64,000 bases of DNA from an uncultured Spiribacter sp. (GTDB taxonomy: Bacteria; Pseudomonadota; Gammaproteobacteria; Nitrococcales; Nitrococcaceae). The stretch spans positions 1-64,000 of the forward strand of contig CALGDM010000022.1 in the NCBI GenBank assembly GCA_937884605.1, read 5' to 3'. How positions within the stretch are numbered: the first letter of the stretch is position 1; every line of letters starts with the position of its first letter. Shown in pieces: positions 45,727-55,182 of this stretch. The notes beneath the pieces are model-generated. The model made no database searches. It was not told the origin of the DNA and saw only the letters and a list, made by a program, of their open reading frames with translations. The translations under genes and the position numbers were made by a program.

Positions 45727-48432
45727 ATGACAGTCCGCAACCTCGATGCCCTTTTCAAGCCGCGCTCGATTGCCATCGTCGGCGCCAGCCGCCGGCCCGG
45801 GTCAGTGGGGGCGGTGCTGGCCCGCAACCTGTTCAACGGCGGCTTCGACGGCCCGATCATGCCCGTCAATCCCAAGCACCAGTCCATTGAGGGGGTGCTG
45901 AGCTACAAGTCAATCGACGAGCTGCCGGTGACACCGGATCTGGCGGTGGTCTGCACCCCGCCCAAGACCGTCCCCGAGGTGGTCCGCCAGCTGGCCGAAC
46001 GCGGCACCCGCGGCGTGGTGGTCATTACCGCGGGTTTCGGCGAGGGCGACGATGACGAGGGCATGGCGCTGCGCCAGCAGGCACTGGATGCCGCGCGCCC
46101 ATACCTGACCCGCATCATCGGCCCCAACTGCCTGGGCATTCTGGTGCCCGGTTTCGGGCTCAACGCCAGCTTTGCCCATCTGGCACCGCCGGAGGGGCGC
46201 ATCGCCTTTGTCACCCAGTCCGGCGCCATCGTCACATCGGTGCTGGACTGGGCCGAGCGCCGCGGGATCGGGTTTTCGCACATGATCTCGCTGGGCGACA
46301 TGGCGGACGTCGATTTTGGCGATACCATCGACTATCTGGCCAGTGATCCCAACACCCGCGCCATCCTGCTCTACGCCGAGGCGATTACCGATGCCCGCAA
46401 ATTCATGTCGGCGGCGCGGGCAGCGGCGCGCATGAAACCGGTGATTGTGGTCAAGTCGGGCCGGCATGCAGCGAGTGCCCAGGCCGCGGCCTCCCATACC
46501 GGCGCCCTCGCCGGCTCGGACAAGGTTTATGACGCGGCCTTCCGGCGCGCCGGCATGCTGCGGGTGGACACGCTCGGCGAGCTGTTCGCGGCGGTGGAAA
46601 CCCTCGCCACCACCGGCACGCCCAACGGCGACCGGCTGGCGATCCTGACCAACGGCGGCGGCATCGGCGTGCTGGCCACCGATGCGCTGATCGGTCATGA
46701 CGGCAAGCTTGCCACCCTGCCGGATCAGACGGTGGAGGCCCTCAACGAGGTACTGCCGCCGACCTGGTCCCATGGCAACCCCGTGGACATCATCGGCGAC
46801 GCGCCCGGTAAGCGCTACGCGGACTCACTGGCGGTGCTGGCGGACAGCGATGCCGCCGACGCCATTCTGGTGCTGAACTGCCCCACGGCGGTCTCCGACA
46901 GCATGGATGCCGCCGAGGCGGTGATTGCCGAGCAGAGCCGCCAGCAGGCCCAGCCGGGACGTCGCGACAAGCAGCCCAAGCTGCTGACCTGCTGGGTGGG
47001 TGAGCACACCGCGCAGAATGCTCGCCGGCGTTTTTCCGAGGCGGACATCCCCAGCTATACCACCCCGGAAGGCGCCGTGCGGGCGTTCATGCACATGGTG
47101 GCCTATCGGCGTAACCAGGAGCAGCTGCTGGAGACACCGCCGTCGGTGCCGGAGCTGTTCACGCCGGATTACGAAACCGCTAATCGCCTGGTCGAACAGG
47201 CCGCCGCCGAGGATCGCGAAATCCTCAGCGAGCCCGAGGCCAAGCAGCTGCTGGCGGCGTTCGGCGTCGAGGTGGTTTCCACCGAGGTGGCCGAGTCTCC
47301 CGAAGCGGCGGCGGCGGCCGCCGAACGGCTGGGGTTTCCCGCCGCCATCAAGATCCTCTCGAAGGACATCACCCACAAGAGCGATGTCGGCGGCGTCGCG
47401 CTGGATCTGGAGGATGCCGACGCCGTCCATCGCGCCGCCGAGGCCATGCGGCGCCGGGTGGCGGAGACCTACCCCGATGCCGATCTGCAGGGCTTTAGTG
47501 TTCAGCCCATGGTCAAGCGGGCCGGTGCCTGGGAGCTGATTGCCGGGTTTACCGAAGATGCCCAGTTCGGGCCGGTGGTGCTGTTTGGCCAGGGCGGCAC
47601 CGCCGTCGAGGTCATCAAGGACCAGTCCCTGGCCCTGCCACCGCTCAACATGAAGCTGGCCGGTGACATGATCGAGCGCACCCGGGTGTACGATCAGCTG
47701 CAGGGCTATCGCGACCGCCGGCCGGCGGACCTGGACGCCATCGCGCTCACCCTGACCCGCATCTCCCAGATTGCCGCCGATATCTCGCGGGTCAAGGAGC
47801 TCGACATCAACCCGCTGCTGGCCTCGGCCGACGGGGTGGTGGCCCTGGACGCCCGGGTGCGCATCGGCGAAAACGGCACCGGCACGCGGCGCCTGGCGAT
47901 CCGGCCCTACCCCCGCCAGCTCGAGAAGACCGTGGTGGCCGATGACGGCGCCGAGTACCTGCTGCGGCCCATCGTCCCCGAGGACGAGCCGGCCCTGCAC
48001 CGGGCCTTTGCCCACCTGACGCCCGAGCAGATCCGGCTGCGGTTTTTCGCGCCCATGAAACAGATGAGCCACATGGCCGCGGCGCGGTTCACGCAGATCG
48101 ACTACAACCGCGAAATGGCGCTCATCATCACCGATGCGGACAAGGTGCCGGGCGAGGCCGAAATGTACGGCGCGGTGCACATCCATGCCGACCCGGACGA
48201 TGAAAAGGCCGAGTACTCGATCATCGTCCGCCACGACCTGACCCGCCAGGGGCTGGGCCGGCTGCTCATGGAGCATGTCATCGACTACGCCCGCGATCGC
48301 GGCATTGGCGAAATCGAGGGTGATGTCCTGCGCGAGAACCAGCCCATGCTGGCGCTCTGCAGCCAACTCGGCTTTGAGCAGCATACCGACGCCGAGGACC
48401 GGGACATTGTCCGGGTTTCGCTCACGCTGTGA
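45727..48432 (+). CDS. ADP-forming acyl-CoA synthetase-like / GNAT protein acetyltransferase fusion (Pat/PatZ type)
   Basis: Protein of 901 aa. In order: CoA-binding domain (~1-130, IAIVGASRRPGSVG), succinyl-CoA-ligase-like domains (~150-460), ATP-grasp domain (~490-710, GFPAAIKILSKDITHKSDVGG region) and a C-terminal GNAT domain (~730-895) with the acetyl-CoA loop RQGLGRLLM. This is the layout of PatZ (YfiQ), which acetylates lysines such as that of acetyl-CoA synthetase. Whether the ligase part is active is unknown. Start ATG 45727 after CAGGAG. It is convergent with the CsoR-type gene, with a 3-bp gap. Confidence 0.9.
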   Translation: MTVRNLDALFKPRSIAIVGASRRPGSVGAVLARNLFNGGFDGPIMPVNPKHQSIEGVLSYKSIDELPVTPDLAVVCTPPKTVPEVVRQLAERGTRGVVVITAGFGEGDDDEGMALRQQALDAARPYLTRIIGPNCLGILVPGFGLNASFAHLAPPEGRIAFVTQSGAIVTSVLDWAERRGIGFSHMISLGDMADVDFGDTIDYLASDPNTRAILLYAEAITDARKFMSAARAAARMKPVIVVKSGRHAASAQAAASHTGALAGSDKVYDAAFRRAGMLRVDTLGELFAAVETLATTGTPNGDRLAILTNGGGIGVLATDALIGHDGKLATLPDQTVEALNEVLPPTWSHGNPVDIIGDAPGKRYADSLAVLADSDAADAILVLNCPTAVSDSMDAAEAVIAEQSRQQAQPGRRDKQPKLLTCWVGEHTAQNARRRFSEADIPSYTTPEGAVRAFMHMVAYRRNQEQLLETPPSVPELFTPDYETANRLVEQAAAEDREILSEPEAKQLLAAFGVEVVSTEVAESPEAAAAAAERLGFPAAIKILSKDITHKSDVGGVALDLEDADAVHRAAEAMRRRVAETYPDADLQGFSVQPMVKRAGAWELIAGFTEDAQFGPVVLFGQGGTAVEVIKDQSLALPPLNMKLAGDMIERTRVYDQLQGYRDRRPADLDAIALTLTRISQIAADISRVKELDINPLLASADGVVALDARVRIGENGTGTRRLAIRPYPRQLEKTVVADDGAEYLLRPIVPEDEPALHRAFAHLTPEQIRLRFFAPMKQMSHMAAARFTQIDYNREMALIITDADKVPGEAEMYGAVHIHADPDDEKAEYSIIVRHDLTRQGLGRLLMEHVIDYARDRGIGEIEGDVLRENQPMLALCSQLGFEQHTDAEDRDIVRVSLTL

Positions 48433-48435
48433 GGA

Positions 48436-48735
48436 TCAGCCGCGGTATTTCATGATCTCCATGAGCTCGTCCACGATCACGTCGGCATCGCCCCGTTCGC
48501 GGGCGCTGGTGACGTGGTGGTGGAGGTGGCTGCGCAGGACTGTGTCGCCGACCTTCTCCAGCGCGCCGTCCACCGCCTTTAGCTGGCGCAGGACATCGAC
48601 GCAGTAGACGTCCTCGCGCTCAAGCATTCGGACGATGCCTTCGACATGCCCGCGAATCGACGCCAGCCGCTGGCGGGCGGTTTCGCGGACCGCCGGATCA
48701 AGGGCGAGATGACAGTGCTCGACGGAATCGCTCAT
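48436..48735 (-). CDS. CsoR/RcnR-family metal-sensing repressor
   Basis: All-alpha DNA-binding protein of 99 aa in the DUF156 family. The metal ligands aligned with Cys36-His61-Cys65 of CsoR are Cys45, His70 and His74, with identical spacing, so the third ligand is His as in RcnR. The N-terminus has a further H-C-H (7-9). It overlaps the 3' end of copA by 4 bp, so it is the last gene of the copper-ATPase transcript. Copper is the likely signal from context, but the ligand set leaves nickel or cobalt open. Confidence 0.87.
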   Translation of the reverse strand: MSDSVEHCHLALDPAVRETARQRLASIRGHVEGIVRMLEREDVYCVDVLRQLKAVDGALEKVGDTVLRSHLHHHVTSARERGDADVIVDELMEIMKYRG

Positions 48736-51215
48736 GAGGCGGCCTCCGTGACGGCCGACGCCGGCCGAAACCGGCGCAGGCGCAGTGAATTGGTGAGTAC
48801 GAACAGGCTCGACAGGCTCATGGCCGCAGCCGCGGCCATGGGATTCAGCAGCCAGCCGGTGAGCGGAAACAGCAGTCCCGCCGCCACCGGTATCAGCAAC
48901 ACATTGTAGCCATAGGCCCAGACAAAGTTGCCCTTGATTGTGCGATGGGTGCGCCGCGCCAGTGCGACGGCGTTGAGCAGCCCGTTGAGATCGGCACGCA
49001 TCAGCACCGCATCGCCGGCCTCAATGGCCACATCGGTCCCGGTGCCAATGGCGATGCCCACATCCGCGCGGGCGAGCGCCGGCGCGTCGTTGATGCCGTC
49101 ACCGACAAAGGCCACCCGACGGCCCTCGCCCTGCAGGCGCTGCACCTCGCGGGCCTTGGCATCGGGCAGCACGCCGGCCATGACCTCATCAATCCCCAGC
49201 CGATCGGCCAGGGCGTGGGCGGTGGCGGCCTGGTCACCGGTGACCATCGCCACCCGCAGGCCCTGGTCGCGCAGCGCGGCGATGACTGCCTGGCTCTCGG
49301 GACGCGGCGGATCGGCGATGGCGACCACCCCCAGCAGCTGGCCGTCGACGGCGGCATAGACCGGGGTCCTGGCCGCCTGCATGAGCGCCTCGACCTCGTC
49401 CTGTACGGCCGTTATATCAACGCCAAGCCATTCCATGTAATGCGCGGCACCAATATGCACATAACGCGCATCAACCCGGGCATGCACCCCGTAGCCGGTC
49501 ACCGCCTCGAACCCCGTGGCGGTGGGCCAGTCGAGCTGGCGATCCCGCGCGGCGGCGACCACCGCGTCGGCCAGTGGGTGCTCGCTGTGGGATTCCACCG
49601 CCGCCATCAGGCTGAGAACATCATCATCGCTGCCGGTGGCGCCGATCTGGTCGGTCACCTGCGGGCGGCCGAGGGTGAGCGTGCCGGTCTTGTCGAGCAC
49701 CACGGTATCGGTGCGGGCCAGCGATTCGAGGGCGGCCCCGCGACGCAGCAGCAGACCGTTCTCGGCTCCCTTGCCAGTGGCCACCATGACCGCGGTGGGC
49801 GTGGCCAGCCCCATGGCGCAGGGACAGGCGATGAGCAGCACACTGACCGTCGCCACAAAGGCATAGGAGAGCACCGGCTCGGGCCCGACCGTCAACCAGA
49901 TGGCGGCGGTCAGCAGGGCCACCACCAGCACCACGGGCACGAACACGCCGGCGATGCGATCGGCCATCTGCTGGATCGGCGGTTTTTCGGCCTGGGCCTT
50001 CTCGACCATGCCGATGATCTGCGCCAGCACGGTGTCCGCCCCCACCTCGGTGACAGTAGCGGTCAGCGATCCCTGGCCATTGACGGTGCCGGCCACCAGA
50101 CCATCACCGTCGGCCTTGGCCACCGGTACCGGCTCGCCACTGATCATCGACTCGTCCACGCGGGACTGGCCCTCGGTGACCCGGGCGTCCACCGGAATGC
50201 GCTCGCCGGGGCGGATCATGACCGTCTCGCCGCGCTCGACGGCGTTGATCGCCACTTCGGTGGGGCCGTCGTCGCGCACCACCCGGGCGGTACGCGCCTG
50301 CATGCCCAGCAGGCGCTTGATGGCCATCGAGGTGCGGCCACGGGCGATCTGCTCAAGATAGCGCCCCACCAGGATCAGGGTAATGATCACACCGGCGGCC
50401 TCGAAGTAGCTGCCCGCTGTGCCCGGGGGGAAGATCGCCGGCACCAGCAGCACCAGCAGCGAGTAGCCATAGGCCGCACCGGCCCCGATCATCACCAGAC
50501 TGCTCATCGCCGGTGCCCGATGGCGCATCTCGATGACGCCCTTGCGAAAGAAGTCGCGACCGGCCCAGAACACGATGGGAGTCGCCAGCAGCCACTCGAC
50601 GGCAATCCAGGCGCGCTCGGGCAGCCACTGGGCAAACCATTCCGCGCCGCCGGGGAGATGCCGCCCCATGGCGATGGCCACCAGGGGCACCGCGAACGCC
50701 GCGGCGATCAGCACGCGCCGGCGCAACACGGCCTGCTCGCGGGCCGCTCCGTCCTGTCCCGCCGACTCATCGCCGGCGTCGCCACCGCGCCGCTCGGCCC
50801 CATAGCCGGTGGCCTCAACGGCGTGGATCAGATCGCGGCTATCAACGCTGCCGGCGATCACCTCCACATCCGCCGTGCCCAATCCCAGATTGACGCTCGC
50901 ATTGCGCACCCCGGGCAGGGCATTCAGGGCGTTTTCGACCGTGCGCACACAGCCACCGCAGGTCAGCCCACTCAACGTGAGCTGGATGGATTCGTGACGC
51001 GTGGGATAGCCGGCCTCATCGAGCTGGCTGTCCACCCGGTTCAGCCCTGCCGCGGTATCGTGGCTTTGATCGAACGTCACATGGGCGCGGGCAGTGGACA
51101 GGTTGACACTGGCCGTCTCAACGCCGGCTACGGACTGGATCGCGCGCTCGGCGCGGTTGACGCAGCTGCCGCAGTTCAGGCCGGTCACCTCCAGGTCAAA
51201 GGTGTTTGCGCTCAT
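48732..51215 (-). CDS. copA: Cu(I)-exporting P1B-type ATPase
   Basis: Membrane ATPase of 827 aa that pumps Cu(I) out of the cytoplasm. Two N-terminal metal domains carry GLNCGSC and GLTCGGC. The membrane metal site is ACPCAMG, with YGYN and the AMSLSS segment in the last helices, the set typical of Cu(I) pumps (P1B-1). DKTGTLT, HP in SEHPLAD and [10 protein letters not shown] complete the P-type motifs. The ATG whose first base is 51215 has a GAGG site 5 nt upstream. Its promoter holds a G/C palindrome. Confidence 0.96.
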   Translation of the reverse strand: MSANTFDLEVTGLNCGSCVNRAERAIQSVAGVETASVNLSTARAHVTFDQSHDTAAGLNRVDSQLDEAGYPTRHESIQLTLSGLTCGGCVRTVENALNALPGVRNASVNLGLGTADVEVIAGSVDSRDLIHAVEATGYGAERRGGDAGDESAGQDGAAREQAVLRRRVLIAAAFAVPLVAIAMGRHLPGGAEWFAQWLPERAWIAVEWLLATPIVFWAGRDFFRKGVIEMRHRAPAMSSLVMIGAGAAYGYSLLVLLVPAIFPPGTAGSYFEAAGVIITLILVGRYLEQIARGRTSMAIKRLLGMQARTARVVRDDGPTEVAINAVERGETVMIRPGERIPVDARVTEGQSRVDESMISGEPVPVAKADGDGLVAGTVNGQGSLTATVTEVGADTVLAQIIGMVEKAQAEKPPIQQMADRIAGVFVPVVLVVALLTAAIWLTVGPEPVLSYAFVATVSVLLIACPCAMGLATPTAVMVATGKGAENGLLLRRGAALESLARTDTVVLDKTGTLTLGRPQVTDQIGATGSDDDVLSLMAAVESHSEHPLADAVVAAARDRQLDWPTATGFEAVTGYGVHARVDARYVHIGAAHYMEWLGVDITAVQDEVEALMQAARTPVYAAVDGQLLGVVAIADPPRPESQAVIAALRDQGLRVAMVTGDQAATAHALADRLGIDEVMAGVLPDAKAREVQRLQGEGRRVAFVGDGINDAPALARADVGIAIGTGTDVAIEAGDAVLMRADLNGLLNAVALARRTHRTIKGNFVWAYGYNVLLIPVAAGLLFPLTGWLLNPMAAAAAMSLSSLFVLTNSLRLRRFRPASAVTEAAS

Positions 51216-51249
51216 GGCAACCTCGGTCATTACTGGATGATGGCTCAAG

Positions 51250-51278
51250 GCTATCCCTCCCCCCGGGGGGTCGGTCAA
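51250..51278 (-). promoter_or_regulatory. copA promoter with CsoR/RcnR-type operator candidate
   Basis: On the minus strand there is TTGACC (51273-51278), a 17-bp spacer and GATAGC (51250-51255). The spacer contains a perfect 12-bp palindrome of six C then six G (51259-51270). CsoR and RcnR operators are G/C-tract palindromes, so this is a strong site for the co-encoded repressor. The -10 itself is weak (3/6). Confidence 0.6.
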
Positions 51279-51303
51279 GCGCGACGGCCGCTCCTTCCCG
51301 GCA

Positions 51304-51333
51304 CAAAAAAAAGGGGGCCCGAAGGCCCCCTTT
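51304..51333 (-). terminator. intrinsic terminator of the glycerol operon
   Basis: Read on the minus strand, AAAGGGGGCC, loop TTCG, then GGCCCCCTTT form a perfect 10-bp stem followed by a run of T (51305-51312 are A on the plus strand). It lies 28 bp after the glpV stop. This is the only textbook intrinsic terminator I found in the window. Confidence 0.92.
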
Positions 51334-51361
51334 GGTTCATCCAGGCAATGACTGCGCTGGA

Positions 51362-53107
51362 TTACATGCTCTCACGCCACTCGGCAACGAGCTCGTCGTA
51401 GGGCACGGTCTGGCCCTGCGGCTTTTCGTTGTCCAGCGGAGGCTTCGGCGCGCCGGGCTGGTCGTACCAGTACTCCGCACTCCGCTCCTCGTTCAGACGC
51501 GGTCCGCAGACTTCCTGCACACCGGCCCGCTCGAGGCGCTCCATGACGCGATCCTGCTCGGCGGCCAGATTGTCCATGGCAGCCTGCGGGGTCTCTTCAC
51601 CGGTCACGGCAGCGGCCACGTTGGACCACCACAGCTGGGCCAGGCGCGGATAGTCAGGCACGTTGGTGCCGGTATCCGTCCACAGCTCACGGGCCGGGCT
51701 GCGATAGAACTCAACCAGACCACCGAGCTCCGGCGCCCGCTCCGTCATCGACTCGGACATGATGTCCGACTCGCGGATCGGGGTGAGGCCCTCGTTGAGC
51801 TTCTTCAGCGACACGACCTTCGAGGTCACGAACTGGGCATACAGCCAGGCGGCCTTGCGGGCGTCCGGATCGGCATGCTTGAAGAACGTCCAGGAACCGA
51901 TGTCCTGATAGCCGACCTTCATGCCCTCTTCCCAGTACGGGCCGTGGGGCGAGGGGGCCATGCGCCACTTCGGCGTGCCATCCTCGTTGACCACCGGCAG
52001 GCCCTCTTCGACCATCGAAGCGGTGAAGGCCGTGTACCAGAAGATCTGCTGCGCGATCTGACCCTGGGCCGGGACCGGGCCCGCCTCCGAGAAGGTCATG
52101 CCCGAGGCAGACGGCGGCGCATAGTCACCCAGCCAGTCGATGTACTTGGTCAGTGCATAGACAGCGGCCGGGCCGTTCACGGCACCGCCACGGGTCACAT
52201 CGGAACCCACCGGATGGCAGTCCTCGACACGGATGCCCCACTCGTCAACGGGCAGACCGTTGGGCAGGCCCTTGTCGCCGGCACCGGCCATCGACAGCCA
52301 GGCGTCAGTGAAACGCCAGCCGAGGGACGGGTCCTTCTTGCCGTAGTCCATGTGGCCGTAGACCTCACGACCATCCAGCTGACCCACGTTCTCGGTAAAG
52401 AACTCGGCGATGTCCTCGTAGGCGGACCAGTTCACCGGCACACCCAGCTCATAGCCATAGATGTCCTCGAACTGCGCCTGCAGGTCTTCGCGCTGGAACC
52501 AGTCATAGCGGAACCAGTAGACGTTGGCGAACTGCTGGTCCGGCAGCTGGTACATGTTGCCGTCCGGCGCCGTCACTGCATCGAGACCGATGAAGTCGTC
52601 CAGATCCAGATACGGCGACGTCACGTCGGCGCCTTCGCCTTCCATGTAGTCGGACAGCGAGACCACCTGACCATAACGGTAGTGGGTGCCGATCAGATCG
52701 GCGTCGTTGATGTAGCCGTCGTAAATGCTCTCACCGGACTGCATTTCGGTCTGCAGCGCCTCGATCACATCACCCTCACCGATCAGGTTATGGGTAAGGT
52801 TGATCCCGGTGATCTCGGAAAAGGCCGGGGCCAATACACTCGACTCGTACTCATGGGTCGCAATGGTCTCGGAGACCACCGAGACGTCCATGCCACGGAA
52901 CTCTTCCGCCGCATCGATGAACCACTCGAGCTGCTCGAGCTGCTCTTCGCGGGTCAGTGTCGACGGCTGGAACTCGTCGAGATACTGCTCGGCAACAGCC
53001 ATCTGCTCGTCGGTCGCCGCCTGGGCATTGCCCAGCCCGCCAACACCGAGGGCAGCAGCCACGGCCAGTGCAGTCAAAGGACGCATGGCGTTTTTCTGCT
53101 CTGTCAT
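51362..53107 (-). CDS. glpV: glycerol ABC transporter substrate-binding protein
   Basis: Periplasmic binding protein of 581 aa, larger than usual. The signal peptide (residues ~8-30) ends at AQAA. The mature part is an extracellular solute-binding fold with [17 protein letters not shown] near residue 400. Neighbours (two ATPases, two permeases, a DUF2160 protein, glpD, glpR and divergent glpK) match the glpSTPQUV glycerol importer of rhizobia, so the substrate is very probably glycerol. A GGAGGAG site precedes the start, and two hairpins sit in the 78-bp gap upstream. Confidence 0.9.
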   Translation of the reverse strand: MTEQKNAMRPLTALAVAAALGVGGLGNAQAATDEQMAVAEQYLDEFQPSTLTREEQLEQLEWFIDAAEEFRGMDVSVVSETIATHEYESSVLAPAFSEITGINLTHNLIGEGDVIEALQTEMQSGESIYDGYINDADLIGTHYRYGQVVSLSDYMEGEGADVTSPYLDLDDFIGLDAVTAPDGNMYQLPDQQFANVYWFRYDWFQREDLQAQFEDIYGYELGVPVNWSAYEDIAEFFTENVGQLDGREVYGHMDYGKKDPSLGWRFTDAWLSMAGAGDKGLPNGLPVDEWGIRVEDCHPVGSDVTRGGAVNGPAAVYALTKYIDWLGDYAPPSASGMTFSEAGPVPAQGQIAQQIFWYTAFTASMVEEGLPVVNEDGTPKWRMAPSPHGPYWEEGMKVGYQDIGSWTFFKHADPDARKAAWLYAQFVTSKVVSLKKLNEGLTPIRESDIMSESMTERAPELGGLVEFYRSPARELWTDTGTNVPDYPRLAQLWWSNVAAAVTGEETPQAAMDNLAAEQDRVMERLERAGVQEVCGPRLNEERSAEYWYDQPGAPKPPLDNEKPQGQTVPYDELVAEWRESM

Positions 53108-53125
53108 GCTTTTCTCCTCCAGGAA

Positions 53126-53181
53126 GGGGTCATCACCCCATTACTCAAGGACAGTGGCACTGGCCAATCCAGTGCTTGTCC
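53126..53181 (-). promoter_or_regulatory. two intercistronic hairpins between glpU and glpV
   Basis: GGGGT-CATC-ACCCC (53126-53139) is a 5-bp stem. GCACTGG-CCAAT-CCAGTGC (53157-53175) is a perfect 7-bp stem, extended by GGACA/TGTCC (53149-53153 and 53177-53181) across a small internal loop. They lie just before the ribosome site of glpV. Such elements often raise the level of the binding-protein mRNA by blocking decay. Confidence 0.6.
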
Positions 53182-53185
53182 ACTT

Positions 53186-53482
53186 CTAGCCCCAACGCAG
53201 CATCACCGCGGCGTACACCACAGAGATACCCGAGGCAAACAAAAGGCTCGCGTCCGAAAACGCCAGCCAGATGAGATGGATAAAGGCCGCCCCCAGCAGG
53301 CTCATGAACAGACGATCCCCGCGGGTCGTCGGCACTGGCAGGAAGCCCCGCCGCTCGTAGGTCGGCATCACAAACTGCAGGACGCCGAAGACCACCAGCA
53401 TCACGGCGATGGCGATAAAGAAGATCGCCACCGGCTGGGTCCACGCCATCCACGACAGGTTGAAGCTGATTCCTTCGTTCAT
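53186..53482 (-). CDS. glpU: small membrane subunit of the glycerol transporter (DUF2160)
   Basis: Membrane protein of 98 aa with helices at about residues 12-38, 58-76 and 78-96. It matches the DUF2160 family, which occurs next to glycerol ABC transporter genes and is named GlpU in rhizobia. Its role is not established; an accessory or assembly subunit is likely. It lies 15 bp downstream of glpQ. The intergenic gap after it carries two hairpins. Confidence 0.85.
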   Translation of the reverse strand: MNEGISFNLSWMAWTQPVAIFFIAIAVMLVVFGVLQFVMPTYERRGFLPVPTTRGDRLFMSLLGAAFIHLIWLAFSDASLLFASGISVVYAAVMLRWG

Positions 53483-53497
53483 CGTTCCAAACTCCGA

Positions 53498-54301
53498 TTA
53501 CACGCGGCCGAGGGCAAAGCCCCGGGCGATGTGCTTGCGCACAAACCAGATCACCAGTGCGCCGGGCACGAGCGTGAGGATGCCGGCCGTGGCGAGCAGG
53601 CCCCAGTCAAGCCCCGAGGCACTGACCGTCCGCGTCATGGTGACCGCGATCGGCTTCGCCTCGACGGACGTGAGGGTCCGCGCCAGCAGCAGCTCGACCC
53701 ACGAGAACATGAAGCAGAAGAACGCCGTCACACCCACGCCGGAACGAATCAGCGGCAGGAAGATCGTGATGAAAAACCGCGGCCAGCTGTAACCATCCAG
53801 ATAGGCCGTCTCATCGATCTCCTTGGGCACGCCGGACATGAACCCCTCGAGGATCCAGACCGCCAGCGGCACCGTGAACAGCGTATGCGCCAGGGCCACC
53901 GCGATGTGCGTGTCATACAGCCCGACGCTCTGGTAGAGCTCGAAGAACGGCAGCAGGAACACCGCCGGCGGCGCCATGATGTTGGTCAGCAGCCAGAAGA
54001 ACAGATGCTTGTCACCCAGAAAGTTGTAGCGGCTGAACGCATACGCGGCCGGCAGTGCCACGGTCAGCGAGATCACCACGTTCATCGCCACATACAGGGT
54101 CGAGTTGATGTACCCCGGGAACCAGGTGGGGTCGGTGAAGATCTTCACGTAGTTGGCCACCGTCAGGTTCTCCGGCCACAGCGTGAAGGTCGACAGGATC
54201 TCCTGGTTGGTCTTGAGCGACATCATCAGCAGCCAGTAGATCGGCAGCATCAGGAAGATCAGCCACGCGGCCAGGAAGATATAGCGTCGTTTCGAACCCA
54301 C
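53498..54301 (-). CDS. glpQ: glycerol ABC transporter permease
   Basis: Inner-membrane permease of 267 aa with six helices. The EAA loop is EIDETAYLDGYSWPRFFITI (~residues 161-180), which contacts the ATPases. The family is the MalG-like carbohydrate permeases. It lies 3 bp downstream of glpP. This glpQ is the importer subunit of rhizobial naming, not the E. coli phosphodiesterase. Confidence 0.9.
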   Translation of the reverse strand: MGSKRRYIFLAAWLIFLMLPIYWLLMMSLKTNQEILSTFTLWPENLTVANYVKIFTDPTWFPGYINSTLYVAMNVVISLTVALPAAYAFSRYNFLGDKHLFFWLLTNIMAPPAVFLLPFFELYQSVGLYDTHIAVALAHTLFTVPLAVWILEGFMSGVPKEIDETAYLDGYSWPRFFITIFLPLIRSGVGVTAFFCFMFSWVELLLARTLTSVEAKPIAVTMTRTVSASGLDWGLLATAGILTLVPGALVIWFVRKHIARGFALGRV

Positions 54302-54304
54302 GGC

Positions 54305-55171
54305 CTAGCCCTCCCGGTCCATGTTGAGAATGGTCAGATAGAACACATAGCTGAACAGCAGGATGATCAGGAAGTAGATCAGCGAGAACGCCGCTGCCGG
54401 TCCCAGATCAAACTGGCCGACGGCCATGGTGGTCAGGCTCTGACTGAGGAAGGTGGTCGCATTGCCCGGACCGCCGCCGGTCAGCACGAACGGCTCGGCA
54501 TAGATCCGGAAGCTGAAGATAAAGCGCAGCAACACCGCGATCAGCAGGACGCCCTTCAGTTTGGGCAGCTCAATGAACCGGAACACCGCCCAGCGGGACG
54601 CGCCATCAATGCGCGCCGCCTGATAGAACGCATCGGGAATCGCCTGCAGACCGGCGTAGCAAAGCAGGATGACCAGCGATGTCCAGTGCCAGACGTCCAT
54701 GACCAGAACGGTCAGCCAGGCATCCAGCGAATCACCCGTGTAGTTGTAGTCAAAACCGATGCCGTTGAGGATGACGCCCGCAAAGCCCACGTCCGGGCGG
54801 GAGAACACCTGCCAGATCGTGCCCACCACGTTCCACGGCACCAGCAGCGGCAGCGCCAGCAGCACCAGCGACACCGACACCCACGGGCCCTTCTTGGGCA
54901 GGCACAGCGCAAGGCCCACGCCCAGCGGGATCTGGATGAGCAGCACCGCCGCCGAGAACAGCAGCTGCCGGATCAGTGCCCCGTGCAGGGCCGGGTCGCG
55001 CAGCACCTCGGTAAACCAGGCGGTGCCGACAAAAAACCGGGAATTGGGCCCGAAGATGTCCTGCAGCGAGTAGTTGACCACGGTCATCAGCGGCATGATG
55101 GCGCTGAACGCCACCACCAGCACCACTGGCAGGACCATCAGCCACGCCCATTGGTATTCGCGCTTTTCCAC
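54305..55171 (-). CDS. glpP: glycerol ABC transporter permease
   Basis: Inner-membrane permease of 288 aa with six helices, MalF/UgpA-like. The EAA loop is IPDAFYQAARIDGASRWAVF (~residues 185-204). It pairs with the following GlpQ permease to form the channel. It lies 11 bp downstream of glpT on the minus strand. Confidence 0.9.
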   Translation of the reverse strand: MEKREYQWAWLMVLPVVLVVAFSAIMPLMTVVNYSLQDIFGPNSRFFVGTAWFTEVLRDPALHGALIRQLLFSAAVLLIQIPLGVGLALCLPKKGPWVSVSLVLLALPLLVPWNVVGTIWQVFSRPDVGFAGVILNGIGFDYNYTGDSLDAWLTVLVMDVWHWTSLVILLCYAGLQAIPDAFYQAARIDGASRWAVFRFIELPKLKGVLLIAVLLRFIFSFRIYAEPFVLTGGGPGNATTFLSQSLTTMAVGQFDLGPAAAFSLIYFLIILLFSYVFYLTILNMDREG

Positions 55172-55182
55172 GTTTCCTCCCC

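Noticed and set aside
51250-51278. CueR (MerR-type) copA promoter
   Set aside because: CueR promoters have a 19-bp spacer and a different palindrome. Here the spacer is 17 bp and a CsoR/RcnR-type gene is present.
48945-51401. An 818-codon open frame opposite copA
   Set aside because: The copA frame has all P-type ATPase motifs; this one has none and is His/Gly/Gln-rich.
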